Shown in pieces: positions 37,601 through 45,521 of a DNA stretch of 64,000 bases. The notes below the pieces were generated by a model, which was not told the DNA's origin, searched no databases, and saw only the letters and a list, made by a program, of their open reading frames with translations. A program made the translations under genes and the position numbers. The DNA is from Roseibium salinum (lineage in GTDB: Bacteria > Pseudomonadota > Alphaproteobacteria > Rhizobiales > Stappiaceae), in contig NZ_JAPEVI010000003.1 of assembly GCF_026240905.1 (NCBI RefSeq), forward strand, positions 2,170,001 to 2,234,000. The letters run 5' to 3'. How positions within the stretch are numbered: the stretch's first letter is position 1; every line of letters starts with the position of its first letter.

Positions 37601-38161
37601 GCAAAGGGGCTGGGACTGGGCCTGTCTATCGTGGAGCGGATCAGCCACGTGCTGAACCATCCCGTCAAACTTCGCTCGGAAGCCGACCGGGGCTCCTGCT
37701 TTTCCGTGGAACTGCCCCGGTCGGCCGACCTTCCCGACCTGGCTCCGGTCCAGGTTACGGCGGTCGCGCCAGGGCATCTGGACGGTCTGGTGGTCGTCGC
37801 GATCGACAATGAGCCCGACATCCTGAGCGGCATGCAGCACCTGCTGTCGAGCTGGAACTGCAACGTGGTGACCGCCGCGGACGACGCGGAAGCGGCCGAA
37901 CGGCTGAACCAGTCCGGACTGACGCCGGATATCATCCTGGCGGATTACCACCTGGACCATGGCACCGGGATCGAGGCGATCGTGAAGCTCAGATGGAAAT
38001 TCGGCAGTCACATTCCGGCGGTTCTGATTACGGCGGACCGCAGCCGCACCGTGCGCACGGAAGCCGGCAACAAGGACATCGCCTTCATCAACAAGCCGAT
38101 CAAACCCGCCATCCTGCGCGCTCATCTGGCGCGGTGTCATGCAGGACAAGCGGCGGAATAG
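34643..38161 (+). CDS. Hybrid sensor kinase with sodium/solute-symporter (SSF) domain, CrbS-like
   Basis: 1172 aa. Residues 1-520: about 13 membrane helices of the SSF family (CTSWTFFGSVGNASRTGAEF, ESITSIADFIGARYGKSQSV). Then PAS (about 645-770; ALNQVRQGLGVFDRDLRLIC), a short coiled coil (RVRERTEELTHVNERLVEA), HisKA with His819 in LAAAGHDILQPLNAARLYAS, HATPase (NLVSNALKYT, DTGMGIPKSK, KGLGLGLSIVERI), and a receiver with Asp1101 in ILADYHLDHG. This order is that of CrbS/MxtR/ErcS' kinases, which control acetate use in gammaproteobacteria. Stimulus here unknown; transport-like sensing is inferred. Confidence 0.92.
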   Translation: MHGWIVILAAAAYILLLFAIASYGDRVPSRYSSRTGGRPFIYALSLSVYCTSWTFFGSVGNASRTGAEFLTIYIGPFLVFALGYPLISRIIRISKTESITSIADFIGARYGKSQSVAALATLIAVIGVVPYIALQLKAVSLSITTMIGPLIGPGDNFNLVFDDITLLIALGMAIFSWAFGTRHIDATEHQEGLMLAIAAEAIVKLIAFLAVGVWVTYFLYEGPVDLFKAISGAPEVAAVFQGPFNIDNWVVMSVLSAFAVLLLPRQFHVTVTENNSDAELRRARWMFPAYLVLINLFVVPIAAAGLLRFGQDINPDTFVLALPIDAGQNWLALFAFIGGLSAATAMVIVATVALAIMISNDIVVPWLLRRHGEAEIINASGRDMSSQLLTIRRLAIFAILLLAYAYYKAAGDTAALVSIGLLSFAAIAQFAPAFVGALFWRRATSVGALAGLSGGILIWAYTLLLPTFAQSNLMSSGFLETGPFGIWFLKPQSILGLQIDPFIHGTLWSLAINIVLFVGCSFLRKPLPAETLQANVFVPAELAPSPNLRYWRTSVTAGDLQATVARYLGEERTERSFQRFASERGIQLDPNMLADANLLRFSEQLLASAIGAASSRLVLTLMLKRYDPSTKGAVKLLDDASIAIQYNRDLLQTALNQVRQGLGVFDRDLRLICWNRQFRDLLGLPAEFGQVGTTLDTILRYNAERGEHGPGPVEAIVDDRIEKLVMIQETFQERLATSDTVLEVRISPMPDGGIVVTYTDITERVMAEDALARANETLERRVRERTEELTHVNERLVEATRASEEANIGKTRFLAAAGHDILQPLNAARLYASVLVDKLKDGNEGTLVKNVESALESVEDILGAVLDISRLDTGALKPEPTVFRLDELLRGLALDFQPVAEDKGLELRIVPTSVSVRTDRRLLRRLLQNLVSNALKYTQDGKVLVGCRRRGNRVLVEVHDTGMGIPKSKQKAIFQEFHRLDDGMRMAKGLGLGLSIVERISHVLNHPVKLRSEADRGSCFSVELPRSADLPDLAPVQVTAVAPGHLDGLVVVAIDNEPDILSGMQHLLSSWNCNVVTAADDAEAAERLNQSGLTPDIILADYHLDHGTGIEAIVKLRWKFGSHIPAVLITADRSRTVRTEAGNKDIAFINKPIKPAILRAHLARCHAGQAAE

Positions 38162-38196
38162 CGCCACCGCCGAACAGTCCCGGAGCCCTTTTCTCT

Positions 38197-40644
38197 TCAG
38201 GACGCGGATTTCAAGGAGGCGGACTTGCGGGGGGCCGTGCTCGGCGCCCGGCCGTCCCAGTCTTCCTTTCTGATCCGGACGATCTTCATGGGGTTGGCGT
38301 CGGGTTTGCCAAAATAATAGCCCTGCATCGTATCGCAGCCGAGCGTGCGCAAAGCATCGACCTGAAACTGGCGTTCGACACCTTCGGCGGTCACTTCAAG
38401 ACCGAGATTGTGGGCAAGAGCGATGATCGCCGAGATGATGGCAAGGCTGTCGCTGCGCTCGCCGATTTCGGCCACGAAGGATTCGTCGATCTTGATCTTG
38501 TCGAACTTGAACTGGCGCAGATAGGACAGTGACGAATAGCCCGTGCCAAAGTCGTCCAGCGCTATCTGGATGCCGAGATCGCGCAGCTTTTCGAGCTTGT
38601 CGGCTGCAGAGCGGAAGTCGCGTGTGAATATGGCCTCGGTGATTTCCAGTACCAGCCGTTCCGGCGGGAAACCCGTTTCCGCCAGGACCGACAGGATCTG
38701 GTCGACCAGGTTGGGATCCATGAACTGGACCGCGGACAGATTGACCGCGACGCTTTCAAGCTCAGGACATTGCGCGGCGGCCGCACAGGCCTTCCTCAAG
38801 ATCCAGCTTCCGAGCGGCTGGATCAGGCCGGCATGCTCGGCGATCGGAATAAAGGTCGCGGGCGGGATTTCTCCGCGCGTGGGGTGGAGCCAGCGGACGA
38901 GCACTTCACTCGAGATCACCCTTCCGGAGCGGGCATCGACGATCGGCTGAAAATCGACATTCAGTCCGCCGGCCTCGAAGGCCTCACGCAGATCGGCCTC
39001 CAGTTCGCGGCGTTCGCGGACTTCGCGCTCCATCTCGCATTCGAAGGCAAGAGCGCGGCCACGGCCGCCTTCCTTGGCCTTGTAGAGCGCAATGTCGGCC
39101 TTGCGCAACAGATCGTCGATCGCATCCCGCTTGTCCCGAAAGCGGGCAAATCCGATCGTGGCGCCAACGGCAAAGTCGCGCAGACCGATTCTGAACGGCT
39201 TGCGTGCCGCCCTGATGAGTTCCTGCGCGAAGGCACCGGCAGCCTCTTCGCTGACGAATTGACCGAGAACGGCGAATTCATCGCCCCCGAACCGGGCAAG
39301 CGCGGTTCCGCCCTTGCCGAGCTCGGCAAATCTGCTTGCGACCTGTTTGAGCAGTTCGTCGCCCGCCGGGTGGCCGCTCGTATCGTTGACGACCTTGAAG
39401 TTATCCAGGTCGATGAGAAACAGTGTCAGCGTGGAGCGGCCGGCCTGCTTCTGACGTTCCAGAAGCATTTCCGCCCGCCTCAGGAACCAGCTTCGATTGC
39501 CGATGCCGGTCAGGGAGTCATGTTCGGCAAGATGGGTCACGAGAGCGCTGGCCCTGCGGGATTCGGTAATGTCGGAGGCAACGCCGCGATAGCCTGAGAA
39601 GGCTCCCTGCTCGTCAAAGACAGGGCGGGCTGCCAGCGACCACCAGCGCGCCTCACCGTTGACATCCACTCCGATGACGATGTCGCGGAACGCTTCCTGA
39701 CGCCCGGTCATCATCTCAAGTTCGGCAACGGCCGTTCGCGCGTCGGCTTCGTCGAGCGAATAGGCCAGGTCGATCATGCGCATTGCATGAAGCTCAAGGC
39801 GCGTGCGGCCGCTCGCGTGCAGAAACCTCTCCGATACGTTTCGCAAGTTGCCCTTGCTGTCGGCTTCCCAGGTCCAGTCGCTGTCCTTTTCCTCGAACTC
39901 GTTCATCAGAAGGGCGATCAGTTCGCCGCGCTCGTCCAGTTCGGCTTCGGCCACGAAGTGCGAGGCAAACAGCCAGCCTGTCGACGCCACGCTGCCGATC
40001 ACGACCACGGTGTAGCTCGTCAGGAGGAAAAAGAGCGGCCACGTGGACGCGCTTGAATGAAGCGTGAGCGCCACGAGGGAGGAGAGATAGAGAATGGCAA
40101 CCCAGCGAAACGCCGCCTGGGGAACAGTGGCCAGCGTGAAGGCGCCGCCACAGATCATCGCGGTGGTCACCGCTGAGGCGATCCATATTCCCGTGGAATC
40201 CCCGAGGGCAAAGGCGGCAAGCGGAAGCAGCGACCAGAGAGCACTGAGGATCGTCGCGTGCCGGACCGCTCGCGACAGGCTTCTGCGCGAAGCCGTTTCA
40301 ATCGGCGCGCGCGTGGCGCCGAACCATTGATGCGTCGTATAGGCGAGGAAACCGCCAATGGCGATGAGCCACGCGACGACGTAGGACGTCGGTACGAACT
40401 GAAGGAAAACCGGCGTTGCCGCGATTGCGCTGGCGACGTTCGCAAGAATGGAAAATGGCGTGAGACGAGCAATGGCGCCAATCTGTGCGGCACGGACCCT
40501 GCGGGCCAGCGCTTCATCGACAACCTGATGACCGAAGGCCAGCAGAAACGCACGGCAAGGGACATCCCCGGCCTCGCCGGTCTGCGAGGCAAGCGGGGTC
40601 CCGGAATGCTTTCCGACACTGCCTCCGGGAGACAGAAATGCCAT
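38197..40644 (-). CDS. Membrane GGDEF-EAL c-di-GMP protein with PAS domain
   Basis: About 815 aa; the start is uncertain (ATG 40644, MAFLSPGGSVGKHSGTPLAS, chosen because upstream sequence looks non-coding; in-frame ATG codons also exist at 40689 and 40704). Six or so membrane helices (residues 70-240), a PAS (WTWEADSKGNLRNVSERFLH), GGDEF with an intact ARFGGDEFAVL site, and EAL with EVLVRW, NLSAVQF, DDFGTGYSSLSYL and EGVE motifs, so both making and breaking of c-di-GMP are possible. It lies between two other signalling genes; its stop is 35 nt from the convergent kinase. Confidence 0.92.
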   Translation of the reverse strand: MAFLSPGGSVGKHSGTPLASQTGEAGDVPCRAFLLAFGHQVVDEALARRVRAAQIGAIARLTPFSILANVASAIAATPVFLQFVPTSYVVAWLIAIGGFLAYTTHQWFGATRAPIETASRRSLSRAVRHATILSALWSLLPLAAFALGDSTGIWIASAVTTAMICGGAFTLATVPQAAFRWVAILYLSSLVALTLHSSASTWPLFFLLTSYTVVVIGSVASTGWLFASHFVAEAELDERGELIALLMNEFEEKDSDWTWEADSKGNLRNVSERFLHASGRTRLELHAMRMIDLAYSLDEADARTAVAELEMMTGRQEAFRDIVIGVDVNGEARWWSLAARPVFDEQGAFSGYRGVASDITESRRASALVTHLAEHDSLTGIGNRSWFLRRAEMLLERQKQAGRSTLTLFLIDLDNFKVVNDTSGHPAGDELLKQVASRFAELGKGGTALARFGGDEFAVLGQFVSEEAAGAFAQELIRAARKPFRIGLRDFAVGATIGFARFRDKRDAIDDLLRKADIALYKAKEGGRGRALAFECEMEREVRERRELEADLREAFEAGGLNVDFQPIVDARSGRVISSEVLVRWLHPTRGEIPPATFIPIAEHAGLIQPLGSWILRKACAAAAQCPELESVAVNLSAVQFMDPNLVDQILSVLAETGFPPERLVLEITEAIFTRDFRSAADKLEKLRDLGIQIALDDFGTGYSSLSYLRQFKFDKIKIDESFVAEIGERSDSLAIISAIIALAHNLGLEVTAEGVERQFQVDALRTLGCDTMQGYYFGKPDANPMKIVRIRKEDWDGRAPSTAPRKSASLKSAS

Positions 40645-40979
40645 GCAGATTGTCTGGAAGATCAGCTTCCAGTTGGCGCCAGGCCGCATTTTGTGTCCGA
40701 ACATGTACCCGCTACTCGCGCGGGGATTGGACCCGCGAGAGGCAAGCGTTACATGTATTCCCTGAAATTCCGGTAAAACGATAGGCGGGATTCTCACCTA
40801 ATTCGTGATTCGCTCACGCTTTGCAGCGGTGAAAATCGACTGCGGGTAACCGCCTTCCTGGCCCGTTTCCGGCGTTTCGCGCCGGCGTCCGGAGCCGACA
40901 TGTGTCACGGCCAGGAAGAGACTTCCTATGAGATTGACCGGAAGACCGGGGATCGCTGCAGGCCAACTGGGGTATGGCT

Positions 40980-41663
40980 CTATTGGGCTTCGACAGCTGC
41001 CTGCTCGTCCGTGCCAAGCTGCCACTGGCCGGCCTCGATCTTTGAAGCGGCAATCACCGCCTGCGTCCGGCTTTCAACGCCGAGTTTCTGCAGGATGGCC
41101 GAGACATGCGCTTTCACGGTGGCTTCCGACACGGACAACTCATAGGCGATCTGCTTGTTCAGCAGACCTTCGGAGAGCATCATCAGAACGCGTACCTGCT
41201 GCGGCGTCAGTGTCGCAAGCCGCTGAACCAGGTCTCCGCTGCCGTCATCGGCGGTCAGATCGACGTCGGGCGGTGTCCACACGTTGCCGGACATGACCGC
41301 GGAAATCGCCTCGCGGATCACCTCGATGCCGTGGGATTTCGGAATGAAGCCGGAGGCGCCGAATTCCATGGCGCGCCGAATGGCCTGCGGGTCCTCATTC
41401 GCGGAGACCACGACGACGGGCACGCCGGAATATTGCGCGCGCAGATACATGAGCCCTGAGAAACCGCGCATCCCGGGCATGGACAGGTCCAGCAGAATGA
41501 GGTCGACGTCGCCATCCTTTTCCAGGCTCGCGGTGACGTCCTCCAGTGCGCCGGCCTCTTCGATCGAGGCATCGGGATATTGAGTCTCGAGCGTTTGACG
41601 CAAGGCGCCGCGGAACAAGGGATGGTCATCCGCGATAATGAAACGGTACGATGTCGTCGACAC
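40980..41663 (-). CDS. LuxR/NarL-family response regulator, CrbR-like
   Basis: 227 aa from GTG 41663, with GGGAGGT 8 nt upstream. Receiver with FIIADDHPLFRGALRQTL, phosphoacceptor Asp59 in LILLDLSMPG and Lys in FIPKSHGIEV; HTH about 152-205 (LTPQQVRVLMMLSEGLLNKQ, SVSEATVKAHVSAILQKLGV). It matches the AgmR/ErdR/CrbR group. Those proteins act with SSF-hybrid kinases such as the one at 34643-38161, 2.8 kb away, so they are a plausible pair even though they are not adjacent. The 40645-40979 gap contains no gene. Confidence 0.9.
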   Translation of the reverse strand: MSTTSYRFIIADDHPLFRGALRQTLETQYPDASIEEAGALEDVTASLEKDGDVDLILLDLSMPGMRGFSGLMYLRAQYSGVPVVVVSANEDPQAIRRAMEFGASGFIPKSHGIEVIREAISAVMSGNVWTPPDVDLTADDGSGDLVQRLATLTPQQVRVLMMLSEGLLNKQIAYELSVSEATVKAHVSAILQKLGVESRTQAVIAASKIEAGQWQLGTDEQAAVEAQ

Positions 41664-42121
41664 GTTGTTACACCTCCCTCAACGGTCTTGCTTCCGCATA
41701 ACAACTCCTAATTGCCGAGCGCGCCAACCTCCCCGCGCGCTACAAGACCAAATGGGATTCAGGCATGGAGCCCGTTGTTGCGGCCTTTTGTGAAGTATGT
41801 TTGCAACAGCTGACGCGTGCAAGTCAAACGATGCTTTTGACCAAGGCAACCGGTTTCGCAGCGCCGGCAGGATCGCCCCTGGAAATCGGCATTCAAAGTA
41901 TTGACGGCCGCCACGTGAATTTCATTACAGCATCAACCTGTGGTTCGATCTCAAACTGCCGCAGGAGAACCTATGCTTTCGCCTTTACTAAACCGGCACC
42001 CCAACTATTTTTTTTGCACAATCTACATTTTTGTTGATAATCAACACAAAGGAAGTAACAAGGGAAACAGATTCGAAAGCGTTTATATAGTCCAAAACTC
42101 TAGGCACAAGAAAATTTCAGC
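41664..42121. other. 458-nt intergenic region
   Basis: Between two divergently oriented genes. GC falls toward the right, with runs of T around 42006 and AT-rich 42015-42120, unlike neighbouring coding DNA. A 90-aa plus frame (41765-42037) has no family resemblance. The palindrome at 42032-42046 and a TATATAG (42086-42092) may be the thioesterase operator and -10. Confidence 0.5.
42032..42046. promoter_or_regulatory. 15-bp palindrome upstream of the thioesterase-like gene
   Basis: TGTTGATAATCAACA is a perfect palindrome around a central A. It is 75 nt before the ATG at 42122. The TTGAT and ATCAA halves look like an FNR box but are one base apart instead of four, so FixK binding is unlikely; a MarR- or GntR-type regulator is more plausible. 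Confidence 0.45.
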
Positions 42122-42991
42122 ATGACGATTCAGGCTACCTTGTTTTCATTCGTGAACCGTTGGGAATGCGACGAAAACGATCATTTAAACGTCCAATTCT
42201 ATTTTAGCCGGTTCGAAGAAGCCGATCGCCAGTTCAGATTGATTTCAGGCCTGAACGAGACGCTGGTCGGCGCGCGCCGTGTGCGCCATGTGCGCTTCCA
42301 CAAGGAATTGCGCACCGGCGACCTGATCACCGTTCAGTCTTCGATCGCTTTCGACGGCCCGCATATGCTGACCGTCGTGCACGAGATGCGCGAGGGGAGT
42401 AGCGGGGATCTTGCGGCGACCGCCCTTGACGGCTACGAGCCGAATGCCAACTCGGCAAAGACACTGCGCCAGAGGTTCAAGGAATTTCAGAGCGCCATGA
42501 TTGCCGAGGCCAGCCCCAAAGGCATTCAGACCAGCCCTAACGGTGCACGTTCCACCCTTGCCGGCCTTTTGAACAAGGGTGCCAAGATCTGTTACCGCGG
42601 AACGGTTCTGCCTCGGGATATCGGCGTCGACGGCAAGGCGGATGATCAATATGCCCTCTCTTGCTGCACGGACGGGGTTGCCCATGTCTGGCAGCGGACA
42701 CCCATGACACGCGCCTATCTGGTCAAGAACGGCTACGGCCGCGTCGCGGTCGAGATGAAGCTGGCCTGGGTTACCCCGCTGAAGACCGGCGACGCGGTGG
42801 TGGTTGCAACCGGATTTACCGCGGTCACCCCCAGGACATTCTCGATGCGCCATCATTTGTTCGAAAGCCGGACGAGCCGGCTGGTCGCCACGCTGGACGT
42901 CGTGGCGCTGACCATGGACCTGAAGACACGGGTTGCCGTCGGCATGCCCGAGGAGGCCCATCAGTCCATCAACAAGATGCTGATAGACTGA
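42122..42991 (+). CDS. Double-hotdog thioesterase-like protein
   Basis: 289 aa from ATG 42122 (MTIQATLFSFVNRWECDEND). Two hotdog-fold halves: WECDENDHLNVQFYFSRFEE (the Asp/Asn-H-N-x-x-Y type active-site helix of 4HBT acyl-CoA thioesterases) with FHKELRTGDLITVQSSI, and a second half with KNGYGRVAVEMKLAWVTPLK. It probably cleaves an acyl-CoA; substrate unknown. No obvious ribosome site. Base composition of the first 100 nt is AT-richer than the rest. Not in an operon. Confidence 0.75.
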   Translation: MTIQATLFSFVNRWECDENDHLNVQFYFSRFEEADRQFRLISGLNETLVGARRVRHVRFHKELRTGDLITVQSSIAFDGPHMLTVVHEMREGSSGDLAATALDGYEPNANSAKTLRQRFKEFQSAMIAEASPKGIQTSPNGARSTLAGLLNKGAKICYRGTVLPRDIGVDGKADDQYALSCCTDGVAHVWQRTPMTRAYLVKNGYGRVAVEMKLAWVTPLKTGDAVVVATGFTAVTPRTFSMRHHLFESRTSRLVATLDVVALTMDLKTRVAVGMPEEAHQSINKMLID

Positions 42992-43006
42992 GGAAGAAAG
43001 GGGCGT

Positions 43007-43537
43007 CTACCTACCCTCTTCCTCGAACTCTTTCTGAAGCTCCCGCACCATTCCGAAAAAGCGCCGCATTGCACTTTCGGTAAAGGTCAGGACTTTCTCG
43101 AGCTCCTCTTCATCTTCCTTGTCGAGCCTGGAGGGTTTGTCGCCTTCACCGGTTTGCGGCCGGCCCGGAACCGTGGCGGGCGGCAACGGTTTGCCCGCTC
43201 CGTCATCTTCCAGCTCCTCCAGCCGGGCGGTCAGCCGGTCGACTTCGTCTGCAAGCTCGTTGATTTCGGCAATATAGGCCTCTTCCGCGAGGGGAACCGG
43301 ATTGCAGCGCCAGGCGTCGTTCTGCTCTTCGCAGATCGAGACCGTGCCGTTTTGCCGGTCGACTCTCAAGATGTCGCCGTCGATCGCCACGAGTGAAAAC
43401 CGGTCGGCCCGGCCGTCAGTCACGTCTTGCGCATCCGCCGGGTCGACCTTGTCCTGAGCAATGGCGGCTGCCGAGAAAATGAACACGGCCGCTACGCCCC
43501 CAAGCAGGGATGCGGACATAGTGTTGCGGAACGTCAT
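43007..43537 (-). CDS. Secreted hypothetical protein with coiled coil
   Basis: 176 aa from ATG 43537 (MTFRNTMSASLLGGVAAVFI), with GGAGAGG 4-5 nt upstream. Signal peptide to AAAIAQ (about residue 27). A middle part with a Cys pair (SICEEQNDAWRC), then a helix IAEINELADEVDRLTARLEE likely to form a coiled coil, a Pro-rich linker and an acidic C-terminal helix (KEDEEELEKVLTFTESAMRR). Periplasmic; no family recognised. Confidence 0.75.
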   Translation of the reverse strand: MTFRNTMSASLLGGVAAVFIFSAAAIAQDKVDPADAQDVTDGRADRFSLVAIDGDILRVDRQNGTVSICEEQNDAWRCNPVPLAEEAYIAEINELADEVDRLTARLEELEDDGAGKPLPPATVPGRPQTGEGDKPSRLDKEDEEELEKVLTFTESAMRRFFGMVRELQKEFEEEGR

Positions 43538-43653
43538 GGAGCCTCTCCGGTTGTTGCTGTCGCGCGCCATGATGTTTGCCACGTTTACGTGGCCAAACCA
43601 CGGCTGGTCGCCGATTCAGCTTCCGATACTAATCCAAATTAATCCAATGTGTG

Positions 43654-45309
43654 TCATTCATCCATCGGCGGCAGCAGGGCTTCCAGAGAAACGATGCTGT
43701 CCGCCTCGGAAGGCGGCTTGTCCCACCTCAGCCTTGAAATCCGCGGAAAGCGCATGGCGACGCCGGATTTGTGGCGAGTGGAGCGATTCAGCCCCTCGAA
43801 CGCCACTTCGAGCACCAGCCCCTTGTCCGGGCCATGCGCCACCTCCCGCACGGGACCGAAGCGATTGACGGTGTTGTTGCGCACGAACCGGTCGATTTCC
43901 CGCAATTCCTCATCCGTGAAGCCAAAATAGGCCTTGCCGACCGGCACGAGTTCCAGCCCCGCCTCGCCCTGTCTCCACACACCGAACGTGTAGTCGGAGT
44001 AAAACGAAGACCGCTTGCCATGGCCCCGCTGCGCATACATCAGCACCGCGTCGATCAAGCGCGGTTCCTGCTTCCACTTGTACCAGAGCCCCTTCGGGCG
44101 GCCGGACACGTAGCCGGCATCCCAGCGTTTCAGCATCACGCCCTCCACGGCCTCGGCGCTGGCCTCGTCCAGATGCTCGTGCGGATGTGCGCGCGCCGCG
44201 GCAATCGCCTCCCAGTCATCGGCATCGACCATGGGCGAGAGATCGATCCGCGGGTGAGCAAGGCCGCCGACAAAGCTCTCCAGCCGACGTCTGCGCTCCC
44301 TGAAGGGAAGCGGGCGCAGGTCCTCCCCCTCCAGGAACAGCAGATCATAGGCGCGGATCGCGGCCGGATAGTCCTTGAGCAGTTTCGGGCCGGCCGTCTT
44401 GCGGTTCAGGCGCTTCTGTAAATCGGCGAATGGCCGGACCAGTCCGCCGGACATCACCAGGAGCTCGCCATCGAGACAGGCATCGAAATCGAGTGCTTCG
44501 ACAAGATCGGGAAACGCCTTCGAGATATCCTCGCCGGTCCGGCTGAACAGGCGCCGGACATGTTCCCCCCGATCGGAATGCCCTGCCGAGGCCTGAATAC
44601 GGATGCCGTCCCATTTCCACTCGACGGCGAAGTCGCCGGCCGGGAGAAGGTCGGGATCGCGGCTTTCATCCAGCGGATGGGCAAGCATCACCGGGCGGAA
44701 CGGCGCGGGATCTTTGCTCGATGGACGTTCGGCGCGTCCCTCGACCCAGGCGAACAGCGGCTCGTAGGGCGGCTCAAGGCCGTGCCAGACCTCCTCCACG
44801 TCCGAGACATCGAGGTCGCCCAGCCGGGCGACGGCGGTCTTGGCCAGGCGCGCGGAGACGCCGACGCGAAGTCCGCCCGTCACCAGCTTCAGCAACGCCC
44901 ACCGGCCGTCCTCGTCCAGACTGTCCAGCCAGGCGGTCAGCAGGCGCGGGACATCGGTTTTCCCGGCGCTCTCCAGCCGGTTGACCACCTCGGAGAGAGC
45001 GGGCGCCTTCACCCGTGCCTCTTCTCCGCTCTCCGCGCCCCCCGGCCACATCAGCGCGATCGTCTCCGACAGGTCGCCGACAAAGTCATAGGACAGGGCA
45101 AACAGGTGCGGGTCCGTGCGTTCGCCGATCAATCCCCTCAGCAGGGCCGGTTTGGCGTGCTTGAAGGTGAGATCGCCGGTCAGGGCCGCCAACGCATAGC
45201 CGCGGTCGGGGTCACCGGTCTCGCCAAAATAGCGCACCAGCAACGCCTCCTTGGCCAACCGGCGCGGCTCGAGGGAAAGCCGGTCCAGCAATTGGGAAAA
45301 CGCATGCAT
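43654..45309 (-). CDS. ATP-dependent DNA ligase of the ligase-associated repair cluster
   Basis: 551 aa from ATG 45309 (MHAFSQLLDRLSLEPRRLAK). N-terminal helical domain, nucleotidyltransferase domain with adenylation Lys232 in EWKWDGIRIQ, later motifs FDACLDGELLVM, EGVMLKRWDAGYVSGRPKG and WYKWKQEP, and a C-terminal OB domain. This is the bacterial ligase found with a metallo-beta-lactamase exonuclease, an Lhr-type helicase and PdeM (TIGR04120 group). It seals nicks using ATP. Here it is separated from its partners by a DEAD-box gene and an NTF2-like gene. Confidence 0.93.
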   Translation of the reverse strand: MHAFSQLLDRLSLEPRRLAKEALLVRYFGETGDPDRGYALAALTGDLTFKHAKPALLRGLIGERTDPHLFALSYDFVGDLSETIALMWPGGAESGEEARVKAPALSEVVNRLESAGKTDVPRLLTAWLDSLDEDGRWALLKLVTGGLRVGVSARLAKTAVARLGDLDVSDVEEVWHGLEPPYEPLFAWVEGRAERPSSKDPAPFRPVMLAHPLDESRDPDLLPAGDFAVEWKWDGIRIQASAGHSDRGEHVRRLFSRTGEDISKAFPDLVEALDFDACLDGELLVMSGGLVRPFADLQKRLNRKTAGPKLLKDYPAAIRAYDLLFLEGEDLRPLPFRERRRRLESFVGGLAHPRIDLSPMVDADDWEAIAAARAHPHEHLDEASAEAVEGVMLKRWDAGYVSGRPKGLWYKWKQEPRLIDAVLMYAQRGHGKRSSFYSDYTFGVWRQGEAGLELVPVGKAYFGFTDEELREIDRFVRNNTVNRFGPVREVAHGPDKGLVLEVAFEGLNRSTRHKSGVAMRFPRISRLRWDKPPSEADSIVSLEALLPPMDE

Positions 45310-45521
45310 GCCGACAGGAGAACCGCGAAAGGCGCCTGAGCACAAGTCCTTCCGTGCCGGCTGCACATTGCCGGCTATCAAGGCCTTGCCCATATCCGGG
45401 ATGGACGCGGCGGGTTTTTCTCTGTATAAGGCGCGCCCATCCACGGGTTGACGCAAACGCCACCCGATCCGGTAGACTGCTGACTGGCACGCAGATGATC
45501 CGGAGCAGTTGAAAGATTCCT

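Noticed and set aside
34331..38167. Open minus-strand frame of 1278 codons opposite the hybrid kinase
   Set aside because: Caused by high GC and codon bias of the real plus-strand gene; no recognisable domain, and composition (His, Asp, Gln, Arg rich) typical of antisense shadows.
41765..42037. 90-aa plus-strand frame in the intergenic region before the thioesterase gene
   Set aside because: Mixed composition, no ribosome site, no conserved motif, and it overlaps the palindrome and AT-rich promoter-like DNA.
42990..43024. GAGGAAGA/TCTTCCTC inverted repeat between convergent genes
   Set aside because: Overlaps the coding ends of both genes and has no U-tract; weak as a terminator.
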